NCBI GenBank assembly: GCA_032622095.1
Contig: CP136061.1
Location: 215,790,373 to 215,854,372, forward strand
DNA from: Siphonodentalium dalli
Lineage: Eukaryota > Mollusca > Scaphopoda > Gadilida > Siphonodentaliidae
DNA: 64,000 nt
Direction: 5' to 3'
Made by a program: the position numbers and the translations under genes. Below the pieces are notes generated by a model. The model was not told where the DNA came from. It did no database searches and was given only the letters and a program-made list of their open reading frames with translations. Below are positions 34,489-45,405 of this stretch, piece after piece (the stretch's first letter is position 1; every line of letters begins with the position of its first letter).

Positions 34489-35677
34489 AAGCCTGCAAAT
34501 AGTGTGCCTGTCATTTGCAGACCGGGGTCCCCAGAGGGTGAATTTAGTGACTATCCCACACAGTGGGCTAGCATCACCAAATTCGCCCTCTGGGGACCTC
34601 ATTATGCTTTAATAGGTCTCATCTTCTGGGAAGTATCTATAGTCTCAAATTAACATTGTTTTATTTACTTTTTCCCTTCTCTTCAGTTTCTATATCCCCT
34701 TATTTGCAGATGATAAAATGCATAATTGAGGTGACTTATGGGTGAACTTCATCAATAGGGCCCTGCGAATCGATTCGTCTGATTCGATTCGATTCGAAAT
34801 CCAGGCTACCATAATTCGCATTTCGTCATATGTTTGGTGACATGTTCATACCAGAAAAGAAAATTCAATATAATAACATAGTAACCAACTTAAACGTACA
34901 CATGTACCATTATGTCCGATGGCAGGACATGTAATGTTATCGCCAACTAATCTATAACTAATTGACCCAATCTGTAACAATGACATAAGTTAACAACAAA
35001 ATTGCCATACAAGGCTGTGTGCTTGTGTCATTCCAGGAATGATGGGAATTCCATAACACACATGTATGCCAGATTCTAGATCTTTGTTTGATTTTGTTAA
35101 TGTGAGTGAATCTAAGTCCTGAGTATTTTTGTAAACATATTCCGGTAAGTGTGTCAGTTCAAGTGACAGACAACACAGTCATCGCAAGTGTTGCGAAAAA
35201 ATACTGCGCTATTCAATGAAATGAAACAGGAATCACCGGTATGCTTGTCCATATTGGTTTTCTCATGCATATATGCTCTTATCTGTACTCAACGATTGCT
35301 TAGAGGTGTGTAGGTAAGCACATAATCTGTGCATATTGCACTACATTGATGATAACTAGGATGTTTTCGCCAGGCAATTTTAGGTGTTTCTTCGAAGTTA
35401 TATGTATTTGAACTCGATTGGCTCAGTAACAATGATTTGATTCGAGATTCAATTTGATTTTGAATCGTTTGCTTGATTATATTCAAGATTCAATTCGAAA
35501 TGAAAACACTATTCGCAGGGCCCTAATCACCAACTTCAACTGGGGAACTTCAATCTGATACTAAGGTCTCCCATAGCAGTTAAGGCCTAAGCAGAATGAG
35601 GTCCCCAGAGGGTGAATTAGGTGATGCTAGCCCGCTAAACTCATTCTGCAAATGACAAACACTACTTGCAGGCTTGA
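34489..35677. mobile_element. hAT-like MITE split by a 770-bp insertion
   Basis: CAAGCCTGCAAATAG at the left and CTACTTGCAGGCTTG at the right, flanked by aatgtagc and aatgtagt, an 8-bp duplication with one change. The left palindrome is complete; the right one has lost most of one arm. The 34756-35525 insertion lies in its middle ('ggtgaacttcatcaa' / 'atcaccaacttcaactgggg'). Confidence 0.75.
34756..35525. mobile_element. 770-bp element with tagggccctgcgaat ends
   Basis: Ends TAGGGCCCTGCGAAT and ATTCGCAGGGCCCTA are a perfect inverted pair. Subterminal regions are full of 'gattcgattcgattcg'-like repeats. 'atca' appears on both sides next to the ends and may be the target duplication. A partial relative is at 60103-60590. 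No coding capacity; superfamily not assigned. Confidence 0.65.
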
Positions 35678-36011
35678 ATGTAGTGAGTATTCAGTTATTA
35701 AAAGATTAATTGGACCAATCTACCAAATTACAGGGTTAATAGCCCCATGTTTTATTCCATAGTTTTGGGATATTAAATTTATGGTATTGCATGCATTTTC
35801 CATGAACTTAAGCTTATAGACTATGCTTAATATTCCACGTTTATGAAATGTCAGCATTAAAGTATGTGCAGCTAAAATGTCCCCATCCCAACTCTTTCAG
35901 AAGTGTAGGAATCCTACTGGGGTACTATATATTATATAGCACATTAAGTTGATTAATAGCTAAGATAATGAGGCAATTGTGTTGCATTCCCCTCCCCATC
36001 TGCACCTTTTT

Positions 36012-37707
36012 ATGTTTACCCATACCATATTTTGGTAAACATAATGTCGACGTCCGGATTGACCACTCGTCGTGTGTCCGTCTGTCCGTCCGTCCGTCTG
36101 TCTGTCTGTCTGTCCGTGGACACTTTACGCATGGTGCGATAACTCAAAAATTTTCTATCCAATCGGAACCAAATTTTGTATATGAGTTTCTCAGACCAAA
36201 ATACAGATCGAGTTCAAATATAGGTTTGATCCAAATTTTTTTTTACGGAGTTATGGCCCTTTTTCGACCTCGAATTCACGCATGCTGTCATAACTCAATA
36301 AGTCGAACATATTTCTTCTGATCTGCCTCATATTTCTTACCTAGGTTTTTCTTAGCATGTTCTTCGTCTGTATGGTTTTTGGTATTGTTTAATTAACCCT
36401 TTTCACTCTTATGTTTACTTAGAATTCACCCAAGCTGCTATGACTCAAAACATTTTTCATCTGATCAGCACCAAATTTGGTATATGAATTTATCACCCCT
36501 AAATACAGATCGAGTTCGAATATAGGTTTGATCCGATATATTTTAACAGAGTTATGACCCTTTATAATTCAAGTAATTACTGTTGGGAATTTTAAGAGAA
36601 CATATCTCGCAGACCATGTGTGTAATTGAAATGAGTTAATTATCACTAGGGACATGCTATAAAGCCTGATAGTGGTACTGTTGGCTGGCAGGATTTGTTA
36701 TCATATTAATGTCAAATTGATTGATGGCTATCTGGTGGAGTTCTGTTTTCTGTGCAATATTAAGTTAACCCTTTACTGAAACAGGTTCATTACTAAAGTT
36801 TATGTAAACACTATAGGACACCTATTCTAAAATATTAAATTGGAATAGTCCATTGTTACTTTGTAGGGATGTTTTACAGACATCGTTGTCTACATACACT
36901 GTTGTCTTATCTTAGACAAAAATTAATCCACACATTCCCAGTTCCATGATATGATGTCATTGCAAATGATTAACCCTATCCACACATCATATGGTTTTGA
37001 TGCTTTTCATTTGATCATTCTCCTATATTATGTCCAGGTTGATGGTGATCCACTTTTGATTTGCATGGATTTGGGATTAAAATTAAACCATTCCATAGAC
37101 ACATATTATGCGATAGACAGATATAATATTATCCATTTCACTTTGATCCAGGTTCTGTAACCGTTCAGTAAGGGTTTCAATAAATCACCAATTATATATT
37201 CATCATTAGAGGAAATGTCTTATTTTGAAATTCCCTCAATTGCATTTGGGCTCCAGGGTAATATTAATGGTGCTGGTATTCTTGAGACTGACTTATTGTA
37301 TGGGTTTCTAAATCCAATGACATGCTTTGTATAGACTATTTTGTGTTTAGCAGTTCATTAGTTTGGGTAAGATTAACCCTATTCTATCCGATTTGATAAC
37401 TCAAATATTTCCATTGATTATGTTTATACATGTAGTTCTTGGCATAGTTGACAAGAACACACCCCTAACCTGCTTAGTGAGGGTCATTTGGTTTATTGCT
37501 TAAAAATATTAACATCCTCCGCCAATCCTGTTGACACAATGTGATAACTAAATATTTTTCACATGATCACTATATTAAGTGTGAATTGTTGAAACTTTAG
37601 CACTCATGAAAAGGTTGATGTAAGGATTTATAAAATTTATAAAAATAGCTAATCGCTATCGCCAAGGTATGGGTTAAACATCTGCCGATCGTGATCGGCC
37701 TCTCGTT
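36012..37707 (+). mobile_element. 1.7-kb foldback-type element with atgtttacccataccat ends
   Basis: Left end 'atgtttacccataccatatt' then its inverse 'ggtaaacataatgtcgacgt' and a (CCGT/CTGT)n tract. Modules follow with 'ggaaccaaattttgtatatg', 'acagatcgagttcaaatata' and 'gttatggccctttttcgacc'. The right end is 'cgccaaggtatgggttaaac' followed by the palindrome gccgatcgtgatcggc. 52380-53009 is a shorter relative with the same two ends. Confidence 0.65.
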
Positions 37708-38720
37708 AGTAGTCTTCAGTGCACATGTTTCTTCGTTTATTACTAGACTTAGACTGATCTTACATCCAGCCTTTATTCTGGGATATTATTTGCCTAAAGC
37801 TGGCAAGGGTTCTTTTTGGAGAATTTTCAGATATTCTTCAAAGGAAGAAGACTTTAGAACATTTTATGGTCTCTTTTATTCCATGCAACATATCCTTCAG
37901 GCAGGTCCTTTATACCTATCAAGTGAGATTTAAGCTTTTTGTAATGGGGACAGCTCGCATTTGCTTGGTTTCATTTATAGAAATCACCACAAGCATTTTT
38001 CATTATGTTTATGATCAGATATGGCTTTTAAATTTCCTGGCGCTACAATATTATATAAAAACATGTGACATTGAATAATAGTACACAAAACACAAACGTA
38101 CTTTAAACTTAACTGTATTTGACACAAATGAGATCCACTAATAAATAATACGATACAGTTCAAAACTGCAAAGAAAAAGAAAATTGTCTTAACTACATTC
38201 TAATATTTAATTTTACATACAATTTTATCCGTAAATGGTGACATTATGTATATATGTGTGAACATTTGGTATAAAATGTTGTTAAAATAACTATGGGGTA
38301 ATTACTTTGTACCAGACAACATTTTGGGGGATCCTGTGTATCCTAGGTATTACATAAATTCATGCAAACCTTGAAAAAAATTTAGCCTTAATTTGACAAC
38401 TTTCCCAAATGGATTACGCAGTTGTAAATTGAGATGCCTTCAGCTGAATCAGATAATGTATACGATATACTGAGTGTATGCAATAGTCAAACTGATTTGT
38501 GCCATTGCATTTAAAACACACGTGCTTCTTATCACTTTAAATGTTTTTCCTATATTCTTGTTGTCGCATTGCAACAATTATGTCATCTCGTTGTAAACAG
38601 GGGTTATTACTGGTCGATTCCTCATTAAGAAATTGATTGGATGCAGTTGTTGATGACGCTGCAATTGATAGTGCACTTTATTATTTACACTCTGATTGCT
38701 TTCTTTCTCTGCTTCATCTG
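37708..38720. other. Intron sequence, nothing recognised
   Basis: An 80-codon + strand ORF at 37691-37933 shows no domain I recognise and lacks splice context. Confidence 0.4.
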
Positions 38721-38721
38721 C

Positions 38722-39056
38722 TAGGTCGCCTCGCATATATAAGAGAATGCATTGGCTTAACACATTAAAATTATAAAATTGTTAAAGAATGTAAGAAAAA
38801 ATGTTAAAAAGTGTTAAAAAAAGATTTTTTTTAGGCCAATGCATTCTCTTATATATGCGAGGCGACCTATGGTCGACTCGCATATATAAGAGAATGCATT
38901 GGCACAGGGCATAACTGTAACCATCACAATGTGGTCAATGAGCCGGTTCCAATGATATCCATATGTGTATGGTTTTATTGAGACAGACCGAAGATATTTT
39001 AGGCTGTTGAAGCTTTATTTGGCCGGTTTTGGCCGGTTTGTTGGGTAAAGGGTTAA
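38722..39056 (-). mobile_element. piggyBac-like MITE, 'TTTACCCAACA' family, truncated
   Basis: Begins inside the first hairpin (taggtcgcctcgcatatata) and then matches copies at 31163 and 41795 to the right end TTGGGTAAAGGG and TTAA. The left terminus and half a hairpin are missing. Confidence 0.75.
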
Positions 39057-39723
39057 ATGAAAATTAATCCTTCTGCATTTTTTTTATCTTTTCGTCTGTA
39101 TGTCATCTGCCCAATTTGGTCTGAATACCCCTACAGATGAATAATAAACCAATCCAATGTATACTTATATAACTGGGTGGAAGAACCTATTTTGTGTAGA
39201 CAGGGTTATGCCTCAAACTTCACCTAAGAATGTCTATTTTTGTCACTTTCTGGAGATCAAAACAGGTTTATAAATACCTCAGATTCTTTCTATACATACT
39301 TTTAATTCCAATTCTTGAATAAAAACAATGACATCCAATGTATGGACCAACACCAGAAGGACTTAAAATTGATGGCATTAACTTTAAGCACTGTATCATA
39401 AAGTTCAGTTGTACTGTGTGAAGAGAGATCCACTGAATTGTGTTATCAGCATTTTAATGGTGTTTCAAATTACCCAAGGCTATAGGAATCTCCCAGGAAA
39501 AGAGATTTTGTCGTAATTGCTTCGCATCACTTATGTGTTAAATGAGTACCTGACATGAGTTGATAGACACTGTCAGTGTGATGATCCTGAATTGTGCATG
39601 ATTTGGTTAAAGTGCTGGGTTGATTACGGTTCGAAGATGTCAATTTCAATGATGTCATGCACTTGGGCCCAGGTATTAACAACCAGTGCATTGAAACAAA
39701 TTTACTGTGAAACGCACCATTAC
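39057..39723. other. Intron sequence, nothing recognised
   Basis: No supported feature. Confidence 0.4.
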
Positions 39724-39880
39724 AGATATAGAGGATCTCACATAAGTTTCTATTTTATACGGAATTTATCAACCGAGTTCACTAAATTCGATTTGAGCCG
39801 AGGTTTACCGAGGCTCAAATAGAATTTAGTGGACGAGGTTGATAAATTACGTATAAAATAGGACGAGTGTGAGATACTTT
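39724..39880. repeat. Inverted repeat, probable snapback element
   Basis: Arms 'gatctcacataagtttctat' + 'tttatacg' and 'cgtataaaataggacgagtg' + 'tgagat', with inner arms 'gatttgagccgaggttt' / 'accgaggctcaaatag'. Starts tatagaggatctc like 14254. Confidence 0.6.
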
Positions 39881-40097
39881 TTATCACATGATCAAATAAA
39901 CGCGAAGCAATGCGAAATATCCATCGAAAACAACGATAAAAACCGCAGCGATTGCAAGTCATTTGAAGAACGATGTGACGTCATCGCACGCGCTGATATT
40001 AAACGTGTCTCTTATCGATAATTATGAAACTGCTTTTATGGGCAAATTATGTGATAAAAATGGATATATTTTAGCTTTTTTTATCCTATAAAACATG

Positions 40098-40565
40098 TTA
40101 ACTCTTTCATTACTGGAGCTTCCTGAATTTTTGCTAAAACCCTGTGCCAATGCATTCTCTTATATATGCGAGTCTGCCATAGGTCACCTCACATAAATAA
40201 GAGAATGCATTGGCCCAACAAATTTTAGAAAAAATGAAAAATAAAATTATTAAAAACTATTAAAGAATGTAAGAAATAATGATAAAAAATGATAATAATT
40301 GTTAAAGAATGTAAGAAATAATGATAAATATTATAATAATTGTTAAAGAATGCAAGAATTTTTTTTAAAGAATGTAAGAAAAAATGATAAAAAATGATGA
40401 AATTGTTAAAGAATGTAAGAAAAAAATATAAAAAATTATAATAATTGTTAAAAAAATGTAAGAAAAAATGATAAAAAATGGTAAAAATTGTTAAAGAATG
40501 TAAGAAAAATGATAAAAAAATTGTTAGGTCAATGCATTCTCTTATATATGCGAGGCGACCTATGG
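40098..40565. mobile_element. TTAA-type MITE with an expanded core repeat
   Basis: TTAACTCTTTCATTACTGGAGCT at the left, one full hairpin cassette (40147-40213), then an array at 40250-40520 of about 40-50-nt units based on 'ttgttaaagaatgtaagaaa' + 'aaatgataaaaaatg', and the start of a second cassette that ends abruptly at 'gcgaggcgacctatggt'. The right terminus is absent at the border with the DIRS relic. Confidence 0.65.
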
Positions 40566-40811
40566 TTCCATCCACAAACATCAAAGAGCACTTTCCGGAT
40601 CCGCTCTGACATCTTTCTCAAAGAAAGGTTAAAGGACCTTGATGAGAAATGATGCTACTTAGAAAAGGCCACTACGTAAAAAAGGTAATGCCCAGCCCTT
40701 GAACTCTCATATGATTGCTAACCAAGTGTAGACTTTGTAAATCACTACACCTTTGAAAGTGGTAATGGCATCAAGAAAATACTGTCTTCAACAGTTGTCT
40801 TCATTGTAAGC

Positions 40812-40902
40812 TACCGGTATTTCAAACTAGCCAAGTCTAAAGGTTCAAATGGAGGATTCTTCAACATGTCCAAAACTTTTGGAAGATCCCGAGCAGGTAC
40901 CA
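40812..40902 (-). pseudogene. Tyrosine recombinase N-terminal segment of the DIRS relic
   Basis: Minus-strand translation reads PARDLPKVLDMLKNPPFEP followed by LDLASLKYR and a stop. This matches the 'P.wDl..VL..L...P.EPL...SLK.LT.K' region that precedes the catalytic domain in DIRS recombinases, as I recall it. No catalytic RHRY residues are found downstream. Confidence 0.6.
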
Positions 40903-41091
40903 GCCTTCATTTTGGAGGCCTTGCATTAAACATATTCAACATTCGAATAATGTGTGGGTGTTGTCCCACTGCTACCGGTATTCTCGCAACCGGTGACAGA
41001 ATTGATGAGAGCATGAAACTGTATCCCGCAACCGTACACTATTTGTAAACCCAAAGCAAACATATCTGACAATTTTTTTTTACATATTGTG

Positions 41092-41505
41092 CTAAAGATG
41101 CATCATGAGAAATAAATGTTTTTCTCGGAACACTATACCGGTAACTACTAAATCTTTTGACTGATAGTATTTTCGTGTTCCAAGTCGCCAAGATCCCGCA
41201 ATGAGATTACGCGACCTTGAAAAACGCTCTGCTTGCAAATATCTGTTGACAGAATGATGCCAAGCAGTCAGGTTCATCAGGTTTGGTTCCGGATTAGGTA
41301 CATGTACCCTCCCTTGATATTGTGTTAATATCCGTTCTGCAACTGGTAAAAGGAGTGAATGATTGACTAGAAGATTCAAAATCATTGGAAACCAGACTGT
41401 CTTGGTCAATGCAGATCTATTAAAACCAACTCGCACTGAAAAAGACTTATAAGTTGTAAAGGCTTGGGGAAACCGTGGAATTTGTGGAAATGCATTAACA
41501 TACAT
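41092..41505 (-). pseudogene. DIRS RNase H end and linker to the recombinase
   Basis: A 137-codon open stretch. About residues 40-58 read 'TVWFPMILNLLVNHSLLLP', the conserved 'W(F/Y)p.l..ll....llLP' block of DIRS elements. The 'GRVHVPNPEPNLMNLTAW' segment matches the 'g..hp....l.L.aW' motif, and 'SWRLGTRKYYQSKD' the 'SWr.sT...Y...' start of the recombinase. Confidence 0.65.
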
Positions 41506-41794
41506 GCTCCCTCATGAAACGGAGAGGGCATCTATTACAAATTTGGGGTCTCCTTGTTGTGAAAAATTTGCAAAACCGATCCATGGTTGGTTGAGCCCAA
41601 AGACAAAAATTCTTTTGAACTATTATTAAGTCCAACTCCCATTCTGTCTCCCTCACATAACACCGGTCTGGTTATGGGCCCTGCTACTAGTATGTGAGCT
41701 GATTTTAGAACCAAAGTTCCTGAGCTAACTGACAATGAGATCTGGACCTTGTATTGTCGGTTTGTATAAGCACTTTGGGTGAAGTGTTTTATTG

Positions 41795-42194
41795 TTAACC
41801 CTTTACCCAACAGAAGGGCCCTGTGCCAATGCATTCTCTTATATATGCGAGTCGACCATAGGTCGCCTCGCATATATAAGAGAATGCATTGGCTTAACAC
41901 ATTAAAATTTATAAAATTGTTAAAGAATGTAAGAAAAAATGGTAAAAAGTGTTAAAAAAAGATTTTTTTTAGGCCAATGCATTCTCTTATATATGCGAGG
42001 CGACCTATGGTCGACTCGCATATATAAGAGAATGCATTGGCACAGGGTATAACTATAACTATCACAATGTGGTCAAGGAGCCGGTTCCAATGATATCCAT
42101 ATTTGTATGGTTTTATTGAGACAGACCGAAGATATTTTAGGCTGTTGAAGCTTTATTTGGCCGGTTTTGGCCGGTTTGTTGGGTAAAGGGTTAA
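41795..42194 (-). mobile_element. piggyBac-like MITE, 'TTTACCCAACA' family, inside the DIRS relic
   Basis: 400 bp with TTAA at both ends, CCCTTTACCCAACA and TGTTGGGTAAAGGG. The two hairpins are exactly 67 nt (41826-41892, 41974-42040). This is the best reference copy: all blocks are present and intact. Confidence 0.85.
41826..41892. repeat. 67-nt hairpin cassette, reference copy
   Basis: CCAATGCATTCTCTTATATA + TGCGAG, a 15-nt centre (tcgaccataggtcgc), then the exact inverse arm CTCGCATATATAAGAG + AATGCATTGG. The same cassette, with either this centre or a 'tcccatagggagc' centre, occurs in all three main TTAA families in this window. The arms contain CCAAT and TATATAAG sequences that resemble core promoter motifs. 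Confidence 0.9.
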
Positions 42195-42520
42195 TACATG
42201 TATATAATACTGCTTTCATCTACAGGCTGTTGATACCCTGTACTGTTTTGCCCCAAAATGGGACCCCCGTTCCCGAAGACTGGCATCGGTTGTGATCGAA
42301 AACCGTATTTCCCATCTGAAAAAGGAATCGATCCTGTTGCATGTTTGGTATTTGTTACCACTTCAGATGGGGTACCAGATCTTGTGTACACGGAACCATA
42401 AGCTAGCTTGTATGAATGGCGAACTGGTTGCCATCTTTTCAAGAGATATATCTGAATGAGTCTCCTGTCAAGACAAGCATTCTGAATCAACTCCAGACAT
42501 GATGCTACGATGCCTAACAT
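42191..42520 (-). pseudogene. DIRS RT thumb / RNase H start
   Basis: Starts 'MLGIVASCLELIQNACLDRR' and 'LIQIYLLKRWQPVRHSY', matching the 'llG.laS......p..rl..R.Lq..Ll..W' segment after the RT palm of DIRS elements. It is cut on its downstream side by the MITE at 41795-42194. Confidence 0.6.
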
Positions 42521-42540
42521 ATGCAGATAACTGCGGGCAG

Positions 42541-43330
42541 TGTCCCGTCATCTCAACGGATCCATTACTGCCTGTTGGAGTACTGTTATACGATATACTG
42601 TGAGACAAACTAACCATTTATCCAAATGAAACATGGCTCCCAAATAAGTTAACATTTTGGATGGTTCCAAATGAGATCTTTTGACATTTATCAATAAAAC
42701 CAGACTTAGAATGGTTTCCATGAACATCTCCCTGTCTTGCAATAGGCCTGTTCGGGATGAATTTAGACAAATCCAGTCATCTATCAGGCCTTAAGATTTG
42801 ACAAGAATCACCAATTTTTTTTCGTAACGATTCTCGCGAAACTTTTCAATTTTCAGTGCTTTATGACTAACTTGATTCAGCATTTGATTCTTGCAAAATT
42901 AAATGTATTTTTGAGCCCTGACTAGTAGACCCATTTGGCGTAAGTACGTGGCTACGTTCATGACCACTTTGTGTAAATCAAGGGGCTTTTGTTTCAAACA
43001 TTTTCTCCATTTATACTGAACACCGCCCACGCTGAATCGGAAAAATCTTGTGGTCTTCCCACAATTATACTAGTACACAGTAGTACATGGAAATATGCGT
43101 CCTGTACCAATACATGTATATCTCCGTTGGAGAAAAAAAACCCATCTCCATTTTTTATATAAAAGGACAAGACCTTTTTAGAGAATCCACCTTGAAAAGT
43201 TCTTTCTGAATGTAACGGTTCAGAGTTTTAGATTGGTGATAGGATGAAAACTGCCACCCAACTTCGGTACCAGGGAAAGGTGCACTATAAAAACCTTGAT
43301 TTGATTAATGGTTTTGGTATGAATTAGAAG
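42541..43330 (-). pseudogene. DIRS reverse transcriptase palm
   Basis: Visible motifs, in order on the minus strand: KLGGSFHPITNLKTLN (about 43210-43290), the fingers 'kpGG.fRpi.nLk.LN' motif; DAYFHV (43086-43101) with the first catalytic Asp; RFSVGGVQYKW (about 43010-43045), then FTK-like LHKVVMNVATYLRQ; LIDDW (42771-42791) in place of the usual YxDD box; and LLINVKRSHLEPSKMLTYLG, the 'lgf.iN..KS.L.Ptq.i.fLG' motif. Several frameshifts lie between them. The family (DIRS versus related YR groups) rests on neighbouring regions. Confidence 0.7.
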
Positions 43331-43498
43331 TCATAAAATTTCGTATTTTAGCAAAACTTCATCTCTGTTTTGTTCATATGAGTTTCTTTCACACCGTGGA
43401 AAAAGGTGGAAAGGAAGAAATCGATTTGATAACCATTTCGAATGACACCTAGTGTCCATCTGCCAGCTTTAATAGTTTCCCAAGTGAAAATGTGTGAA

Positions 43499-45405
43499 TC
43501 AAACTCCGACTGTACATTCGGAAATGGATGCTAGATTATTATTTACATTTCTTACCATTAAAGAATCATCTGCGTTGTGATCTTCCTCTGGTAGTACCAA
43601 TGTCGTATCGTTCACCTCGTCTGGATCCGTAAGAGAACCCTCCTTCTCCAGCAGTTTTGGCAGCTGATTTCGATGTGGATGGTTGGTCATGATCATTTCT
43701 AAACAATTTGGCACGTTCCGGCCAGGTTAACAGTTCTTGTAACCTTCCTGGGTGGTCATTGAGAGGATTTGTCTATCAAATTTCTCTTAGAAGTTTTGAT
43801 TGACGACAAAGGTGCATTCACAACTTTTCTGTTATCTTTATTCCCTCTAAGAAAACTTTCAAGCTGATCCCTGAATAACCCGTCTGACATTAACGGTATA
43901 AACGGCTAAGTCCTTGGGATCTGCTGTCTGATACAAATTTGAATCGCTGATTTGCTGTTTTTGTCGACAAATCAAATGATGCATGGCCCCTTCACGGCCT
44001 AATTGATCCAACACTTTAGTCGACATTGAAAAAATGTCCCTAATTTGGTTTTGTTGTTAGTCGATTCAAGTCAACCACCTTAGCTTGAACGACTTCCACG
44101 AGGCATGCAAAGGTTTGTTGTAAAAATACATTCACAGCCATTCCCATCTATGCAGCGACCTGACCTCTAAGCTGTCTTTTTCAATGAATTTGAATGTATT
44201 GGAATCAACATTTTTCCAGATCTGATTTATACAGACTTTCCATGTGTCCTTATCAAACACTATTGTACAAATTCATCCAAAGACGGTACTAGTATTTTCA
44301 AGAGATCATTTGAAGAATCTGCAAAAAGTAACTCCTCAAATAACTGTTCAGGAAGAGCAGTTAAAAACGTTGGCTCTTTACTATGCCAAGAAGCTGCGAG
44401 CACTTATTTTCTTTCTGTGCTTCATTTAACCCTTTACCCAACAAACCGGCCAAAACCGGCCAAATAAAGCTTCCAACAGCCTAAAATATCTTCGGTCTGT
44501 CTCAATAGAACCATACAAATATGGATATCATTGGAACCGGCTCCTTGACCACATTGTGATAGTTACAGTTAGCCCTGTGCCAATGCATTCTCTTATATAT
44601 GCGAGTCGACCATAGGTCGCCTCGCATATATAAGAGAATGCATTGGCCTAAAAAAATATTTTTTTAACATTTTTTACCATTTTTTCTTACATTCTTTAAC
44701 AATTTTATAATTTTTAATGTGTTAAGCCAATGCATTCTCTTATATATGCGAGGCGACCTATGGTCGACTCGCATATATAAGAGAATGCATTGGCACAGGG
44801 CCATTCTGTTGGGTAAAGGGTTAAGGTCAGTCCACTGACAGGCTGTTTAAGTGTTAAAGGTAAGACATCTTTACCAAAAGGTCCACTATAAGCCCTTGGT
44901 TGTGGTATACTGAGTGCATGTTAAACTCTGTCTGGCATAAGAGTAGTGTCATCAAAATTTGTCCATGACCTGACACCGACAACACATCGTTGGCTGAACT
45001 ACTGACACCATTATCACACTGATAATGTGATATACTGTGCGTCTTTTGCACGTTCATATCGGTAGTCTTGTTTTTTGGACAGCCTCTTCGGCTCCTGAGC
45101 ATTAAACTTGTGTTGTCTTATGGGCGATCCTGAAGATCCCCTAGACTTAAGTGTTTATCGGTCGATCTACAAGATCACCTGGTCTGAATACTTTGACCTA
45201 GACCGACAATAATGTCTGACTTTCCGCCGGTCTCCTTGCGAAGTTCCGACATTTCCCGTTCTTGCGAGGCATATCTATTCCTCCAGAAAATCGTAGTGCA
45301 ACCATCGTTTGGTCTTATGCTTACACAGATTATCCACTGGAGATTTACAGTAGACTCTGTCAGAGAAAACAGACGCCTCAGATTCTGACATTGTAAGAGC
45401 AGCAC
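43499..45405 (-). pseudogene. Probable gag-like region of the DIRS relic
   Basis: The minus strand begins MSESEASVFSDRVYCKSP at about 45388 and continues in another frame with 'YASQEREMSELRKETGG'. After the MITE at 44426-44824 come further broken open stretches, including a 71-codon acidic piece at 43499-43714. Position before the RT and acidic/serine-rich start are consistent with gag. No CCHC knuckle seen; function by position only. Confidence 0.4.
44426..44824 (+). mobile_element. piggyBac-like MITE, 'TTTACCCAACA' family, inside the DIRS relic
   Basis: 399 bp, TTAA both ends, same orientation as 3378-3778. Two complete hairpins (44579-44645 and 44727-44793). It separates the two gag-like parts of the DIRS relic. 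Confidence 0.82.

Noticed and set aside
33574-34602. 342-codon minus-strand ORF with a 12-residue repeat
   Set aside because: It is the translation of the 36-bp minisatellite joined to hAT-like MITE palindrome sequence; there is no independent evidence of coding.
40225-40584. 119-codon minus-strand ORF rich in Phe and Asn
   Set aside because: Arises from the AT-rich tandem core of a TTAA MITE.
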